40,937 nt of DNA from Thermoplasmata archaeon. GTDB lineage: Archaea; Thermoplasmatota; Thermoplasmata; Lutacidiplasmatales; UBA184. This document shows positions 30,787 through 39,450 of this stretch, in pieces. Made by a program: the position numbers and the translations under genes. The stretch is taken from contig JAKIWV010000003.1 in NCBI GenBank assembly GCA_022749815.1, positions 1-40,937 on the forward strand, in the 5' to 3' direction. The notes under the pieces are model-generated. The model worked only from the letters and a program-made list of their open reading frames with translations, made no database searches and was not told the origin of the DNA. Positions within the stretch are counted from its first letter, which is position 1, and every line of letters begins with the position of its first letter.

Positions 30787-32040
30787 TCAGACGATCCGTC
30801 CGAGTATCGAAGTAGGCCCGCCGGTTCCGATGGGCTCTACCCCCTCGTGCGCGTCGCCCGAGGGGTGGTCTTGATCATCGGGGTGACCGGCCGGGACGAA
30901 GAGCAGGCCCTTGGGGCTGACGAAGTGATTTCCCAGCGAGGTGATGGCGCCCGTCTGCAGATTGAGGACGCCGATGAGCGGGTTACCGTTGTCCGACGGT
31001 TCGCCCACGAACACCGTTCCTTTCGCCCATCCCGAAGTGTCGAGCGCCTGGATCATCCCCGCCTTGGCGTCCACCACATAGAGGGTGCCTTCATCGGATG
31101 TGGCCACCGTGAAGCCGTCGATCGGGGGCACGTTACCCGACTTGTTATCGGTCAGGGTCAGGACCTTCAAGTGGGGGGTTCCGTGAAGGTGGGAGGCGAG
31201 CACGATCTGCCCGTCGGCCTGGCCGATCGTGGCCAGAGAGCCCGCGAACCGCTCCCCCGACCAGGGCATGAGGAAGTTCGTGTCCGGGTCCGTCAGCCCG
31301 AGACGAACCGGAGCGCCGGTCACCGCGTTCGTCGCCCAGCTGTTGTCGAAGAACACCGGGGTGAGCTGTGCGGTCAGCGTGGCGGGGTGCAGGTGGACCA
31401 AGTAGCCGGTCGCTTGGGTGGTGTCGTTCGGGTTGGAATGAACGAGGTAGATTCGGTCACCCTGGACGGCGATGCTGTCCGTCCCCCCGTTGCCGGACAC
31501 CGCGGGGTTCGGGCTGTATCTGTACGACGTGACGCTGCCGGTCTCCGGGTCGATGATCTCGAGAGCCGAGTGGACGTCCTCGTTCACCGTGGCGATCAAC
31601 CGAACCAGGTCGTGGTCCGCCGTCAGACCGTCGATCTTGCCCGTGACGTTGATCGTTCGAACGAGGGAGCCCGTGATCGAGTCGTATCCGGCCACCGTAC
31701 TCTGGGTAGGCCCTCCAGGGGAGCCTGGGGTGCCGTCCGGGTTGACCCCGTTCTGATACGCGGTCCAGACGAGGCCCCGTCCGGAGTCCAACCCGTCGAC
31801 GGCCAGTCGGGTGATGTCGTCGGCGCCCTTCGCCCCCGACGGCGGAGCGGCCACGAGCGTGGTTCCGGGGAGCGTTACGCTGTTGCTGGTCCCGTGCGCT
31901 ACGGGCCCACCGGCCGCCGCGCTGGGCAAGAACAGGAGCCCCAGCGAAGCGACCGCGAGCAGTCCGACCAATGTCACGCAGAGCCATCCTTTCGACCCCA
32001 TCGAGCCCCTCATCGCGCTTTCATAGAAAGTGGCATACAT
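30787..32040 (-). CDS. Secreted beta-propeller-like protein (YncE/SMP-30-like)
   Basis: A 417-residue protein with an N-terminal signal peptide (GWLCVTLVGLLAVASLGLLFLPS) and repeating strand patterns such as LDSGRGLVWTAYQNG, GTLYVVDAKAGMIQALD and GDRIYLVHSN, typical of seven- or eight-bladed propellers of the YncE/NHL/SMP-30 kind. There is no C-terminal anchor, so it is released or held non-covalently. Substrate unknown. The first ATG (32040) is about 24 bases from a clear TATA box, so the transcript is probably leaderless; the signal peptide would also work from ATG 32007 or 31998. It resembles the anchored NHL protein at 0.65-2 kb only in fold. Confidence 0.78.
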   Translation of the reverse strand: MYATFYESAMRGSMGSKGWLCVTLVGLLAVASLGLLFLPSAAAGGPVAHGTSNSVTLPGTTLVAAPPSGAKGADDITRLAVDGLDSGRGLVWTAYQNGVNPDGTPGSPGGPTQSTVAGYDSITGSLVRTINVTGKIDGLTADHDLVRLIATVNEDVHSALEIIDPETGSVTSYRYSPNPAVSGNGGTDSIAVQGDRIYLVHSNPNDTTQATGYLVHLHPATLTAQLTPVFFDNSWATNAVTGAPVRLGLTDPDTNFLMPWSGERFAGSLATIGQADGQIVLASHLHGTPHLKVLTLTDNKSGNVPPIDGFTVATSDEGTLYVVDAKAGMIQALDTSGWAKGTVFVGEPSDNGNPLIGVLNLQTGAITSLGNHFVSPKGLLFVPAGHPDDQDHPSGDAHEGVEPIGTGGPTSILGRIV

Positions 32041-32054
32041 AAATTCACAAGACG

Positions 32055-32080
32055 TATTGTATATAGTTTACACTACAATA
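32055..32080 (-). promoter_or_regulatory. TATA box flanked by a perfect inverted repeat
   Basis: On the minus strand ACTATATA (32060-32067) is the TATA element for the gene starting at 32040. It is enclosed by the inverted repeat TATTGTA...TACAATA (32055-32061 and 32074-32080), so a dimeric regulator bound here would cover the TATA box and repress. Confidence 0.55.
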
Positions 32081-32277
32081 TTTAGCCCGCTTCTACTCCG
32101 GAGATTCGGGAGAAGTTGTCGCTAGTAGAGTCGGGAGCGGACCGGACCCGCACAAAGCCGGCGCCGGTGCGGACAGAACCCGCAGCACACCCTTGAAATA
32201 AGTCGGACCTCCTCGGTCCGAACCGCGGGCAGGATCGCGCAGGCGGTCGTTGTCGGAGAGACCCGCGCGCACTCTCC

Positions 32278-33825
32278 GTGGCGGCCGACGCGGTACCAAA
32301 CTCCACGATGCAGGACCCTCTCATTGGATACTTTCAATCGCATCGGAAGCTGGTCGAGGGCGACGCGCTCGACATGATCCGGGGCGCCCCGCAGCCGCTC
32401 GACCTTTCGAGAAAACTGATCGAGATGGCCGGCACCGACTCGCCGTTCGTGACGCGGGCGATGGTGGAGTCCTTGCTCGGTCCGGAGGCTCCCACCGGTG
32501 TGCGAGTACCGACCCGGCTCGATCAGATTCCGGGGGCCGCTCGCCCCGAGGCGGCGCCCGTCGCTGCCCCCCCGCCCGGCTTCGAGCTCTTGAGGGAGGG
32601 GTTCGAACCGCTACCGGCGGATCGCGACCCTCTCCAGGCCTACGGGGCCCTCTTTGCTCATCGCTTCGCCGCCTTGTCCAGAATCCTCCGGGGGCGTTCC
32701 GGACTCCCCGACCTGCACCCCACGAGCTCGCTCCGCACCCAGGAGGGCGAGCTCTCGATCATCGGGATGGTCCGTGAGATCCGCACCACTTCCGAAAAGC
32801 ACCACACGATACTGACCGTCGAGGACGACACGGGAACGGTCGAGGTGCTGGTACCGAAGGGCAGCCCCACCGTCCGCGAGCCGTTCCTGCTCGACGAGGT
32901 CGTCGGCCTGCGGGTGCGGGCCGCGCGAGAGCGGAATCGGATCTCCATCGTGACCGGCGTGTTGCGGCCCGATGTCCCGACTACGCGGGAGATGCATCGC
33001 ACCGATTTCGACGCTCGCGTCCTCTTCGTCTCCGACCTGCACGTCGGGAGCCGGTCGTTCATGGGGGAGGCCTGGGGACGTCTCGTCGATTTCTTGAAGG
33101 GCCAAGGACCCGACCCGGCGGCCGCGGAGGCCGTGCGGCATGTGGTCATCGCCGGCGACCTGGTCGACGGGATCGGGATCTATCCGCACCAGGAAGACGA
33201 CCTCGCGATTCTCGACATCTTCGAGCAGTATGCCGAGCTCGGGCGCCGGCTACGGGAGATCCCGAGCCGGATTCAAGTGGTCGCGATCCCGGGGAACCAC
33301 GACGCGGTGTCCCCCGCCGAGCCCCAACCGGCGCTGCCCCTGGAGCTCGCCGCCACCTTGCCGAGCTCGGTCAGGGTGCTGGGGAATCCAGCGACGTTCA
33401 GCCTCGACGGGGTCGTCGTCACTGCGTACCATGGTCGTGCCTTCGACGACCTCATTCCGGCGCTCCCCGGCGCGAGCTACGCCCGGCCCACCGATGTGAT
33501 GAAGCGAATGCTCGCGATGCGGCACCTCGCGCCGATGTACGGCGGCAAGACCCCGCTCTCCCCTCAGTCGCGGGATGGCTTGCTGATCGATCCGGTCCCG
33601 GATATCTTCGTCACCGGCCACGCCCATACGTTCGGCGTCGACCAGTACAAGGGAATCCTCCTGCTCAACGCCTCGACCTGGCAGGCCGAAACGGAGTATC
33701 AGCGAATGCGAAACATATCCCCGGTGCCGGCCCGGGCCGCCCTCGTCCGCCTGACGGACCTGTCGCTCGAGGTCCTGGATTTCTCTCGTGCCGAGGTCCG
33801 GGCCGCCGATGAGGTTGCCGCGTGA
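32278..33825 (+). CDS. polB: DNA polymerase D small subunit (DP1), 3'-5' exonuclease
   Basis: A 515-residue archaeal PolD small subunit. A variable N-terminal helical part is followed by an OB fold (about 155-230; LSIIGMVREIRTT, HTILTVEDDTGTVEVLV) and a calcineurin-like phosphoesterase domain with all metal ligands: D253 and H255 (FVSDLHVGS), D294 (GDLVDG), N340/H341 (GNHD), H385 and H448/H450 (GHAH). It proofreads for PolD; the large subunit DP2 is not in the window. Start GTG 32278; an in-frame ATG at 32308 is an alternative. The stop overlaps the cutA start (GTGA). The upstream gap 32081-32277 has no gene. Confidence 0.93.
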   Translation: MAADAVPNSTMQDPLIGYFQSHRKLVEGDALDMIRGAPQPLDLSRKLIEMAGTDSPFVTRAMVESLLGPEAPTGVRVPTRLDQIPGAARPEAAPVAAPPPGFELLREGFEPLPADRDPLQAYGALFAHRFAALSRILRGRSGLPDLHPTSSLRTQEGELSIIGMVREIRTTSEKHHTILTVEDDTGTVEVLVPKGSPTVREPFLLDEVVGLRVRAARERNRISIVTGVLRPDVPTTREMHRTDFDARVLFVSDLHVGSRSFMGEAWGRLVDFLKGQGPDPAAAEAVRHVVIAGDLVDGIGIYPHQEDDLAILDIFEQYAELGRRLREIPSRIQVVAIPGNHDAVSPAEPQPALPLELAATLPSSVRVLGNPATFSLDGVVVTAYHGRAFDDLIPALPGASYARPTDVMKRMLAMRHLAPMYGGKTPLSPQSRDGLLIDPVPDIFVTGHAHTFGVDQYKGILLLNASTWQAETEYQRMRNISPVPARAALVRLTDLSLEVLDFSRAEVRAADEVAA

Positions 33826-34313
33826 GCACGAACCCGCACGAGATCGGGGGCTCCGGGAGGATCCTTCGGGTCGTCTACTGTGTGTTCCCGGACGCGGCCA
33901 GCGCCCGACGGATCGGGGACGCGGCCGTCGCCCGGCGGCTCGCCGCGTGCGTGAACCGATTCCCGATCGATTCCACGTACCATTGGAAAGGAGTGCTCGA
34001 ACGGGGCCGCGAGGTCGCGGCCATGTTCAAAACCTCCCCGCGAAAGGTTGGGGCGCTCTTCGAGTACCTGGCGCGAGCTCATCCCTACGAGGTGCCGGAC
34101 ATCTTCGAGATCCCGGTCGCCCGGGCTCACCGGCCGTACCTCGACTACCTGGCCGAAACGCTCGAGCACGGGCTCCCGATTCCTCCGGACCAAGTACCAG
34201 GCCGCCGGCCGGTCAGGCGTCCGGGATCGCCACGAGGCCGGGGAGCTCGTGCCCTTCCACGAATTCGAGGGCGGCACCGCCCCCCGTCGAGGCGTACTGG
34301 AAGGCACCGCTGA
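33822..34313 (+). CDS. cutA: CutA-like divalent-cation tolerance protein
   Basis: The first 110 residues match CutA: VVYCVFPDAASARRIGDAAVARRLAACVNR, interrupted by few changes from the family, then STYHWKGVLERGREVAAMFKTS and HPYEVPDIFEIPV. CutA forms ferredoxin-like trimers and has been tied to metal tolerance, although its role is debated. The GTG start overlaps the DP1 stop, so it is coupled to the polymerase gene. The last 50 residues are Arg/Pro-rich, lie antisense to the 3' end of pgk (101-base overlap), and are probably not a natural domain. Confidence 0.85.
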   Translation: MSTNPHEIGGSGRILRVVYCVFPDAASARRIGDAAVARRLAACVNRFPIDSTYHWKGVLERGREVAAMFKTSPRKVGALFEYLARAHPYEVPDIFEIPVARAHRPYLDYLAETLEHGLPIPPDQVPGRRPVRRPGSPRGRGARALPRIRGRHRPPSRRTGRHR

Positions 34314-35391
34314 CCCCCAGATCCTGGGCGATTCGAGCCGAGTCGCCCCCCGCCGAGACGTGGTACCCTGCGACGGACCCCAACGCGGCGAGCACGGTCC
34401 GGGTGCCCTCAGCGAACCGACGATCCTCGGCCTTGCCGAGCGGACCGTTCCAGAAGACCGTTCGCGAGCGGCCCAGCGCCTCGACGAAGCGCCGGCGCGT
34501 CGAAGGACCGATATCGTAGATCATCGCCCCCTCCGGCACCTGGGCCACGGGAACGGCGACGGGATCGGGGGCGCCGGGCGAGAGAACTACCACATCCTCA
34601 GGCAGAAGGAGCTCGGTGCCCGCGGCCTTCGCCGCCTCGAAAAACTCTGCCACCACGCCGTCCAGTCCCTCTTCGCTCGGTGAGGCTCCGAGGCTGGCTC
34701 CTCGGGCGCGGAGAAACGGGAATGCGAGAGCGCCGCCGACGATGAGAGTGTCGGCCAGACCCAGGAAGCTTCTGAGAAGGGGCAACTTGTCGGAGACCTT
34801 CGCCCCACCCAGGAGCGCCATGTATGGGTGGTCCACATGATTTCGGAGCCGGGAGAGTTCCCGCACCTCCCTCTCGACGAGGAAGCCGACGCAGGACGGA
34901 AGTCGCTTCGGAACCCCGACGGTGGAGGCGTGAGACCGGTGCAAGACGCCGAACGCCTCCTCGACGAACGACTCGCCCAGCTGAGAGAGCTGCACGACGA
35001 AGGCAGGGTCGTTGGCCTCCTCCCCCGGATGGAAGCGAAGGTTCTCGAGCATCGCGAACTCTCCGTTCTTCAGTCCAGAGACTGCATTGATCGCCGCGAT
35101 CCCCACGCAGTCCGGTGCCAGCGGGATTGGTTGGCCCAGGAGCTCGGAAAGCCTCCGGGCGACCGGGCGCAGCGAGAACCGCATGTCCCTCTTTCCTCCG
35201 GGTCGTCCGAGGTGCGAGAGCAGAATCGTGCGGGCCATCGAGGCCTGGAGGTGTCGGAGGGTAGGGAGCGCCTCGGCGATACGGCGGTCGTCGGCGACCT
35301 GACCCTGTTCCGTCAGAGGCACGTTGAAGTCGACCCGGACCAGCACCCGCCGACCCCGGACGGTGGCGGACCCGAGACTCCGCTTCTCCAC
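34213..35391 (-). CDS. pgk: Phosphoglycerate kinase (bacterial-looking type)
   Basis: A 392-residue enzyme of glycolysis and gluconeogenesis (1,3-bisphosphoglycerate + ADP to 3-phosphoglycerate + ATP). Visible motifs: RVDFNVPL near the start, LLSHLGRPGGK, FGVLHRSHASTVGV, LLGGAKVSDKLPLL, a nucleotide-site GGDSARIA and the terminal STGGGAALEFVEGHELPG. The DFNVPL, SHASTVG and GGGAxLEFxEG signatures are those of bacterial enzymes; archaeal PGKs typically read RVDINSP at the start. Horizontal origin is therefore likely. It is convergent with cutA. Confidence 0.93.
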   Translation of the reverse strand: MEKRSLGSATVRGRRVLVRVDFNVPLTEQGQVADDRRIAEALPTLRHLQASMARTILLSHLGRPGGKRDMRFSLRPVARRLSELLGQPIPLAPDCVGIAAINAVSGLKNGEFAMLENLRFHPGEEANDPAFVVQLSQLGESFVEEAFGVLHRSHASTVGVPKRLPSCVGFLVEREVRELSRLRNHVDHPYMALLGGAKVSDKLPLLRSFLGLADTLIVGGALAFPFLRARGASLGASPSEEGLDGVVAEFFEAAKAAGTELLLPEDVVVLSPGAPDPVAVPVAQVPEGAMIYDIGPSTRRRFVEALGRSRTVFWNGPLGKAEDRRFAEGTRTVLAALGSVAGYHVSAGGDSARIAQDLGVSGAFQYASTGGGAALEFVEGHELPGLVAIPDA

Positions 35392-35452
35392 GGAACCTCG
35401 AGGAGTCTTGCTCCTCTATTACACTACGGCTCGGAGCGCTGAGGAAACCGGC

Positions 35453-36379
35453 TCACGCCGGCCGGCGGGGCTCCTTCGCGTGGATTCGCTGGACCATCCG
35501 CCGGGTCGCCGGAAGCTCGAGTCCGTGGGCCTCTCCCCGAGCGAGTACGGCACCCGATATCGCGTCGATCTCGGTTCGGCGGCCCTGTTCCAGGTCCTGC
35601 AGCATGCTGGACCGGTTGTCGGAGGTCGCGCGCACCACCCGCCAGAGCTCGGCCTCCGCTTCCGAATCGGTGAAGGTCATCCCCTCGGCCCGTGCAACGG
35701 TCAGCGCTTCGCGAAGGAGCTGGAGGGTCTGCTCCCGGTACGGGTCGAGGAGCAGCACCCCGTTGGCGATCCGGTGGTCCGCGGTAACGGGGTTGATCGC
35801 CGCGTTGACGAGAACTTTCCGCCACACTTCGATGGCCCGGTCCGAAACCACGCGGACTCGCACACCGGCGCTCCGGAAAACCCCGGCCGTCGCGTCGGCG
35901 TGGCGACCGGACTGGTAGTCGGCGAGGAGCAGCTCCCCTTCCCCCGTATGCCGCACGACCCCCGGGCGGACGAAGGTGGCCGGGATGGAGTTGATTCCCC
36001 TCACGATCCACTGCCCCGCGTTGCGCCACGCGGCTGATTCGAGCGATTGTTCGACCGTCGTCTCGACTCCGAGTCCATTCTCCAGGGCGGCGACCGGGAG
36101 GGGGGTCGACACCGCGCGGCCAAACACCTCGGACGCTTGGTCGAGGTCGTAGGTCTTCACCGTCAGAAGGCAGAGATCGGCCTCGAACCCGGGGGACAGT
36201 TCCGCCGTCGCTCGGACCTCGAACGTCCCGACGGTCCGGCCTTCGAGCCTCAGACCGTGTTGCACGATCGCGGCGACGTGGTTCGGTCGGCCGACCAACG
36301 TAACATCATGACCCGCGCGTTGCAGGAGCGCCCCGAATAGGCTTCCGATCGCGCCCGCCCCAACGACTACGATACGCAC
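35453..36379 (-). CDS. panE: 2-dehydropantoate 2-reductase
   Basis: A 308-residue ketopantoate reductase that makes pantoate with NADPH for CoA synthesis. GAGAIGSLFG (7-16) is the Rossmann motif, ALENGLG (98-104) lies in the nucleotide domain, and the catalytic lysine K188 is in WRKVLVNAAINPVTA with N192. A substrate-domain segment SSMLQDLEQGRRTEIDAISG is characteristic of the family. In archaea this enzyme works with pantoate kinase, which is not in the window. Next to it on the same strand, upstream, are two coiled-coil genes. Confidence 0.9.
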   Translation of the reverse strand: MRIVVVGAGAIGSLFGALLQRAGHDVTLVGRPNHVAAIVQHGLRLEGRTVGTFEVRATAELSPGFEADLCLLTVKTYDLDQASEVFGRAVSTPLPVAALENGLGVETTVEQSLESAAWRNAGQWIVRGINSIPATFVRPGVVRHTGEGELLLADYQSGRHADATAGVFRSAGVRVRVVSDRAIEVWRKVLVNAAINPVTADHRIANGVLLLDPYREQTLQLLREALTVARAEGMTFTDSEAEAELWRVVRATSDNRSSMLQDLEQGRRTEIDAISGAVLARGEAHGLELPATRRMVQRIHAKEPRRPA

Positions 36380-36392
36380 TGTCGGTGCCTCC

Positions 36393-36623
36393 CTACTCGA
36401 GCCGGCGGAGCAAAGCGCGTAGGGCCGGGTCGCGCCCCCAGTCGCCCTTGAGCTCCACCAGCAGGTCCTGATAGTATCGGACCTGTTGGTCGGCCTTGAC
36501 GATCTGCTCGGTCAGGTATTCTTCCTCCCGACGAAGGCGTTCGAACTCGAGCTCGGCCTCCGCGTGGGAGCGGCCGACGGCTTCGAGCTTATCGAGTAGG
36601 GAAGTTCGGGCGCGTCGAGGCAT
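36393..36623 (-). CDS. Small coiled-coil protein A
   Basis: 76 residues from the ATG at 36623. Nearly all helical heptads (LLDKLEAVGRSHAEAELEFE, then RLRREEEYLTEQIVKADQQV and YYQDLLVELK) and a short positively charged end (ALRALLRRLE). No domain recognised. It overlaps the 3' end of the next coiled-coil gene by 35 bases in a different frame, suggesting coupled translation and perhaps heterodimer formation. It ends 13 bases before panE. Confidence 0.6.
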   Translation of the reverse strand: MPRRARTSLLDKLEAVGRSHAEAELEFERLRREEEYLTEQIVKADQQVRYYQDLLVELKGDWGRDPALRALLRRLE

Positions 36624-36840
36624 GCATCCTCTGGCTCGGGGGAGCCAGCCGGCCGGCACGACCGGAGACGGCTTCCGAGAGCTCCTGGACTCGGGCGAGT
36701 TCGCGCTTCAGGCGCCGGAGACGCGCCGCGACCCGGACCTGCCGGTCCCGCACGTCGGCCAACGCCACCTGGAGAACCTCGAGCCGACGCTGCCACTTGT
36801 CCCGCTCCTGGACACTGGCGAGCACCGTGTCGACGTCCAC
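36589..36840 (-). CDS. Small coiled-coil protein B
   Basis: 83 residues from the GTG at 36840: VDTVLASVQERDKWQRRLEV, then LADVRDRQVRVAARLRRLKR and ELARVQELSEAVSG form one long amphipathic helix pair; the last 20 residues are not helical. Paired with coiled-coil protein A in overlapping frames. Prefoldin- or septation-type small coiled coils have this look, but no family is assigned. The gap 36841-36999 holds only the malate dehydrogenase promoter. Confidence 0.55.
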   Translation of the reverse strand: MDVDTVLASVQERDKWQRRLEVLQVALADVRDRQVRVAARLRRLKRELARVQELSEAVSGRAGRLAPPSQRMHASTRPNFPTR

Positions 36841-36950
36841 CGCAACCGCCCGGGGTAGGAGTCCGGCCGTCGGGAATCAAGCTTTCGCCCCGGACGCCAC
36901 GGGCGGCACGAGCTGACGCGCGGGCCGGCGCGGCGGGATTCTGAGGGCCG

Positions 36951-36960
36951 GAGTTTAATG
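36951..36960 (+). promoter_or_regulatory. TATA-like box of the malate dehydrogenase gene
   Basis: GAGTTTAATG lies 40-49 bases upstream of the ATG at 37000 in an otherwise GC-rich gap, so a leader of roughly 15-20 bases is expected. Confidence 0.45.
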
Positions 36961-36999
36961 CCTTTCCCCTCTCCCCCGGCGGTTTAGTGGGATGCCCGC

Positions 37000-37944
37000 A
37001 TGACAGCGTTTCAGAAGGTCGCCGTTCTGGGAGCCGGCAACGTCGGGGGAAGCCTCGCTCAGCGGCTCGCGGAGATGGACCTCGCGAGGGAGGTCGTGCT
37101 CGTCGACATCATCGACGGTTTGCCGCAGGGCAAGGCCTTGGACATCCAGGAGTCCGCCCCGATCATCGGGTTCTCTACCCAGGTCACCGGCAGTCTCGCC
37201 TTGGAGGCGATCCGAGACTCGGACTTCGTCATAGAGACCGCCGGATTGGCCCGGAAGCCGGGAATGAGCCGCTCGGACCTCCTGACGAAGAACGCCGACA
37301 TCCTGCGCGGGCACGCGGCCGCCGTCAAGAGCTACGCGCCGAACGCCGTCGTCCTCATCGTCACGAACCCGGTCGATGTCATGACCTACTGGTTTCGCCG
37401 GGTGTGCGGGCTGCCCGCCGCACACGTGTTCGGAGAATCGGGGACGTTGGACACCGCCCGGTTCCGGACGTTCGTGGCGCTCGAGCTCGGGGTGGCGCCG
37501 AGGGACGTGACCAGTTTCGTGCTTGGTACTCACGGAGACACCATGGTGCCGATACTCTCCCTATCAAGTGTTTCGGGCGTCCCGTTGAGTCGTCTGCTCT
37601 CTATTGACCAGATGGCCGCCATCGTCAAGCGAACCCAGCAGGGCGGCGCAGAGATCGTCAACCTCCTCAAAACGGGCAGCGCGTACTTCGCTCCGTCTGC
37701 GGCGCAGGCCGAACTGGCCCGGGCGGTCGGGCGCGACGAGAAGCGACTTCTTCCGGTAACCGCTCACCTCCGCGGAGAGTACGGTCTCCAGGATCTCTGC
37801 ATCGGCGTTCCCGCCGTCTTGGGACGGGGGGGCGTCGAGAAGGTGGTCGAGGTCGACCTGACGCCGGCGGAACGCGCCGCCTTCGACGCCAGCGCTCAAG
37901 CGGTTCGAGACGACCTTCAGGTCCTGGCAGCTCTCCCGGTCTAA
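37000..37944 (+). CDS. mdh: Malate dehydrogenase (LDH-like, NAD(P)-dependent)
   Basis: A 314-residue enzyme of the LDH/MDH superfamily. The Rossmann motif GAGNVGGSLA is at 11-20, and the dinucleotide-selecting acidic residue lies in VVLVDIIDG, which favours NAD. GLARKPGMSRSDLL has the substrate-binding Arg pattern of malate rather than lactate dehydrogenases; the catalytic His is in GTHGDTMVP and the paired Asp in TLDTARFR. It oxidises malate to oxaloacetate in the citrate cycle. The following transhydrogenase genes run in the same direction, so NADH made here could drive NADPH formation. Confidence 0.92.
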   Translation: MTAFQKVAVLGAGNVGGSLAQRLAEMDLAREVVLVDIIDGLPQGKALDIQESAPIIGFSTQVTGSLALEAIRDSDFVIETAGLARKPGMSRSDLLTKNADILRGHAAAVKSYAPNAVVLIVTNPVDVMTYWFRRVCGLPAAHVFGESGTLDTARFRTFVALELGVAPRDVTSFVLGTHGDTMVPILSLSSVSGVPLSRLLSIDQMAAIVKRTQQGGAEIVNLLKTGSAYFAPSAAQAELARAVGRDEKRLLPVTAHLRGEYGLQDLCIGVPAVLGRGGVEKVVEVDLTPAERAAFDASAQAVRDDLQVLAALPV

Positions 37945-37970
37945 GGGTCGGCCCCCCCTCACGGGGAACA

Positions 37971-37977
37971 CTATTAT
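37971..37977 (+). promoter_or_regulatory. TATA-like box of the transhydrogenase operon
   Basis: CTATTAT lies 31-37 bases before the ATG at 38008, within the 63-base gap after mdh, so the operon can be transcribed independently of mdh. Confidence 0.45.
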
Positions 37978-38007
37978 CCACCCGATTGACGCCCCGTCGG
38001 TCGCTCA

Positions 38008-39153
38008 ATGGCGGTCTGCGTAGTAGCCCCCAAGGAGGTCTCCCCGGGGGAGAAACGCGTCGCGCTCGTCCCCGAAGTAGTGAGCCGCCTCGCGAAGGCC
38101 GGCCATCGCGTATGTGTCGAAACCGGCTCGGGTGACGCCGCCGGAGTCACCGATGCAGAGTTCGCCGCCGCCGGCGCCCAGGTGGTGGCCACCGCCTCGG
38201 AGCTCTACTCCGGCGCGGACATCGTGCTCAAGGTCCAGGCCCCGACCGCATCGGAAACACAACTCATGCGAGAGGGAACGGTCGTGGTGGGGCTCATCAA
38301 CGCCTCTCGCAACCTCAATCTGGTCGGCGCGATGCGCGACCGGAAGCTGACCACCTTCGCCCTCGAACTCGTGCCCCGGATCACCCGGGCCCAGAGCATG
38401 GATGCTCTCTCCTCACAGGCCACGGCCGCCGGATACAAGGCCGCCCTCATCGGCGCCGAGCTCTCCCCTCGATTCCTACCGATGCTCACGACGGCCGCGG
38501 GAACGATCCGCCCGGCGCGGGTGCTGATTCTCGGGGCGGGGGTCGCGGGGTTGATGGCGGTCGCCACCGCCCGTCGGTTGGGCGGGATGGTTGAAGCCTA
38601 TGACGTCCGCCGGGCCGCCGGGGAACAAGTCCGTAGTCTCGGCGCCAAGTTCCTTGAGCTGGCGATCAACGCCGAGGGCGCGGGCGGATACGCGCGGGAG
38701 CTCACGCCGGAGGAGAAGGTGCTCGAGAGCAAGATGCTCAGCGACGCCGTCTCGCAGGCCGACGTGGTCATCACGACGGCGGCGATCCCCGGCCGAAAAG
38801 CGCCCGTGCTGGTCACAAAAGAGACAGTGGGCCGGATGAAGACGGGAGCGGTGCTCATCGACCTCGCCGCCGAATCCGGCGGCAACTGCGAGCTCACGAA
38901 AGCCGGAGAGACGGTGCACGTCCACGGGGTCACGATCGTAGGCCCACTCAACCTCCCGAGCCAGACGGCCTTCCACTCGAGCCAAATGTACTCGAAGAAC
39001 CTCCAGGCGTTCCTCGGCCTGCTCATCGATAAGGACGGCAAGTTGGTCACCAACTACACGGACGAAATATTGGCCGCGAGCCTGCTCGTCACCGGGGGCG
39101 AGGTCAAGCACGCACCGACGCGGGACGCCCTCGCGGCCGGGACCAAGCCATGA
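38008..39153 (+). CDS. pntAA: NAD(P) transhydrogenase, alpha subunit domain I (NAD-binding)
   Basis: A 381-residue soluble NAD(H)-binding domain: APKEVSPGEKRVALVPEVV at the start, MDALSSQATAAGYKAAL in the middle, the Rossmann loop LILGAGVAGLMAVATARRLGG and the late VVITTAAIPGRKAPVL. The usual single PntA of enterobacteria is split here, as in many bacteria and archaea, into this part and the small membrane part that follows with overlapping codons (ATGA). The enzyme couples hydride transfer from NADH to NADP+ to proton influx. Confidence 0.94.
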   Translation: MAVCVVAPKEVSPGEKRVALVPEVVSRLAKAGHRVCVETGSGDAAGVTDAEFAAAGAQVVATASELYSGADIVLKVQAPTASETQLMREGTVVVGLINASRNLNLVGAMRDRKLTTFALELVPRITRAQSMDALSSQATAAGYKAALIGAELSPRFLPMLTTAAGTIRPARVLILGAGVAGLMAVATARRLGGMVEAYDVRRAAGEQVRSLGAKFLELAINAEGAGGYARELTPEEKVLESKMLSDAVSQADVVITTAAIPGRKAPVLVTKETVGRMKTGAVLIDLAAESGGNCELTKAGETVHVHGVTIVGPLNLPSQTAFHSSQMYSKNLQAFLGLLIDKDGKLVTNYTDEILAASLLVTGGEVKHAPTRDALAAGTKP

Positions 39154-39449
39154 TCTCCGAGGTCTGGATCGCCCTCTACATCGCGGTCCTCGCGGCGTTC
39201 ACCGGCTACACCGTCATCGGACGGGTTCCCTCGCTGCTCCACACGCCGCTCATGAGCGGTTCGAACTTCATTCACGGCATCGTCCTCGTCGGCGCGATGG
39301 TCGTGCTCGGTACCGCCACGACGACGACCGAGCAGATCCTCGGGTTCATCGCCGTGGTGATGGGGGCGATGAACGTCACGGGCGGCTACGTCGTGACCGA
39401 GCGCATCCTACAGATGTTCGACCGCTCGAAGCCGAAGAAGGGGGGCTGA
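39150..39449 (+). CDS. pntAB: NAD(P) transhydrogenase, alpha subunit domain II (membrane)
   Basis: A 99-residue membrane subunit with three to four helices (WIALYIAVLAAFTGYTVIG; GIVLVGAMVVLGTATTTTEQ; ILGFIAVVMGAMNVTGGYVV) and the conserved TPLMSGSNFIHGIVL segment, where TxLxSxTN...GI is expected in the family. It overlaps pntAA by four bases, and the pntB start follows its stop after one base. Confidence 0.92.
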   Translation: MISEVWIALYIAVLAAFTGYTVIGRVPSLLHTPLMSGSNFIHGIVLVGAMVVLGTATTTTEQILGFIAVVMGAMNVTGGYVVTERILQMFDRSKPKKGG

Positions 39450-39450
39450 G

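Noticed and set aside
30757..32085. 442-codon plus-strand frame opposite the secreted propeller gene
   Set aside because: Arg/Asp/Val shadow composition, while the minus strand has a signal peptide, propeller strands and a promoter.
34150..34313. Functional C-terminal extension of CutA
   Set aside because: CutA is normally about 110 residues; the tail is Arg/Pro-rich and mirrors the end of pgk on the other strand.
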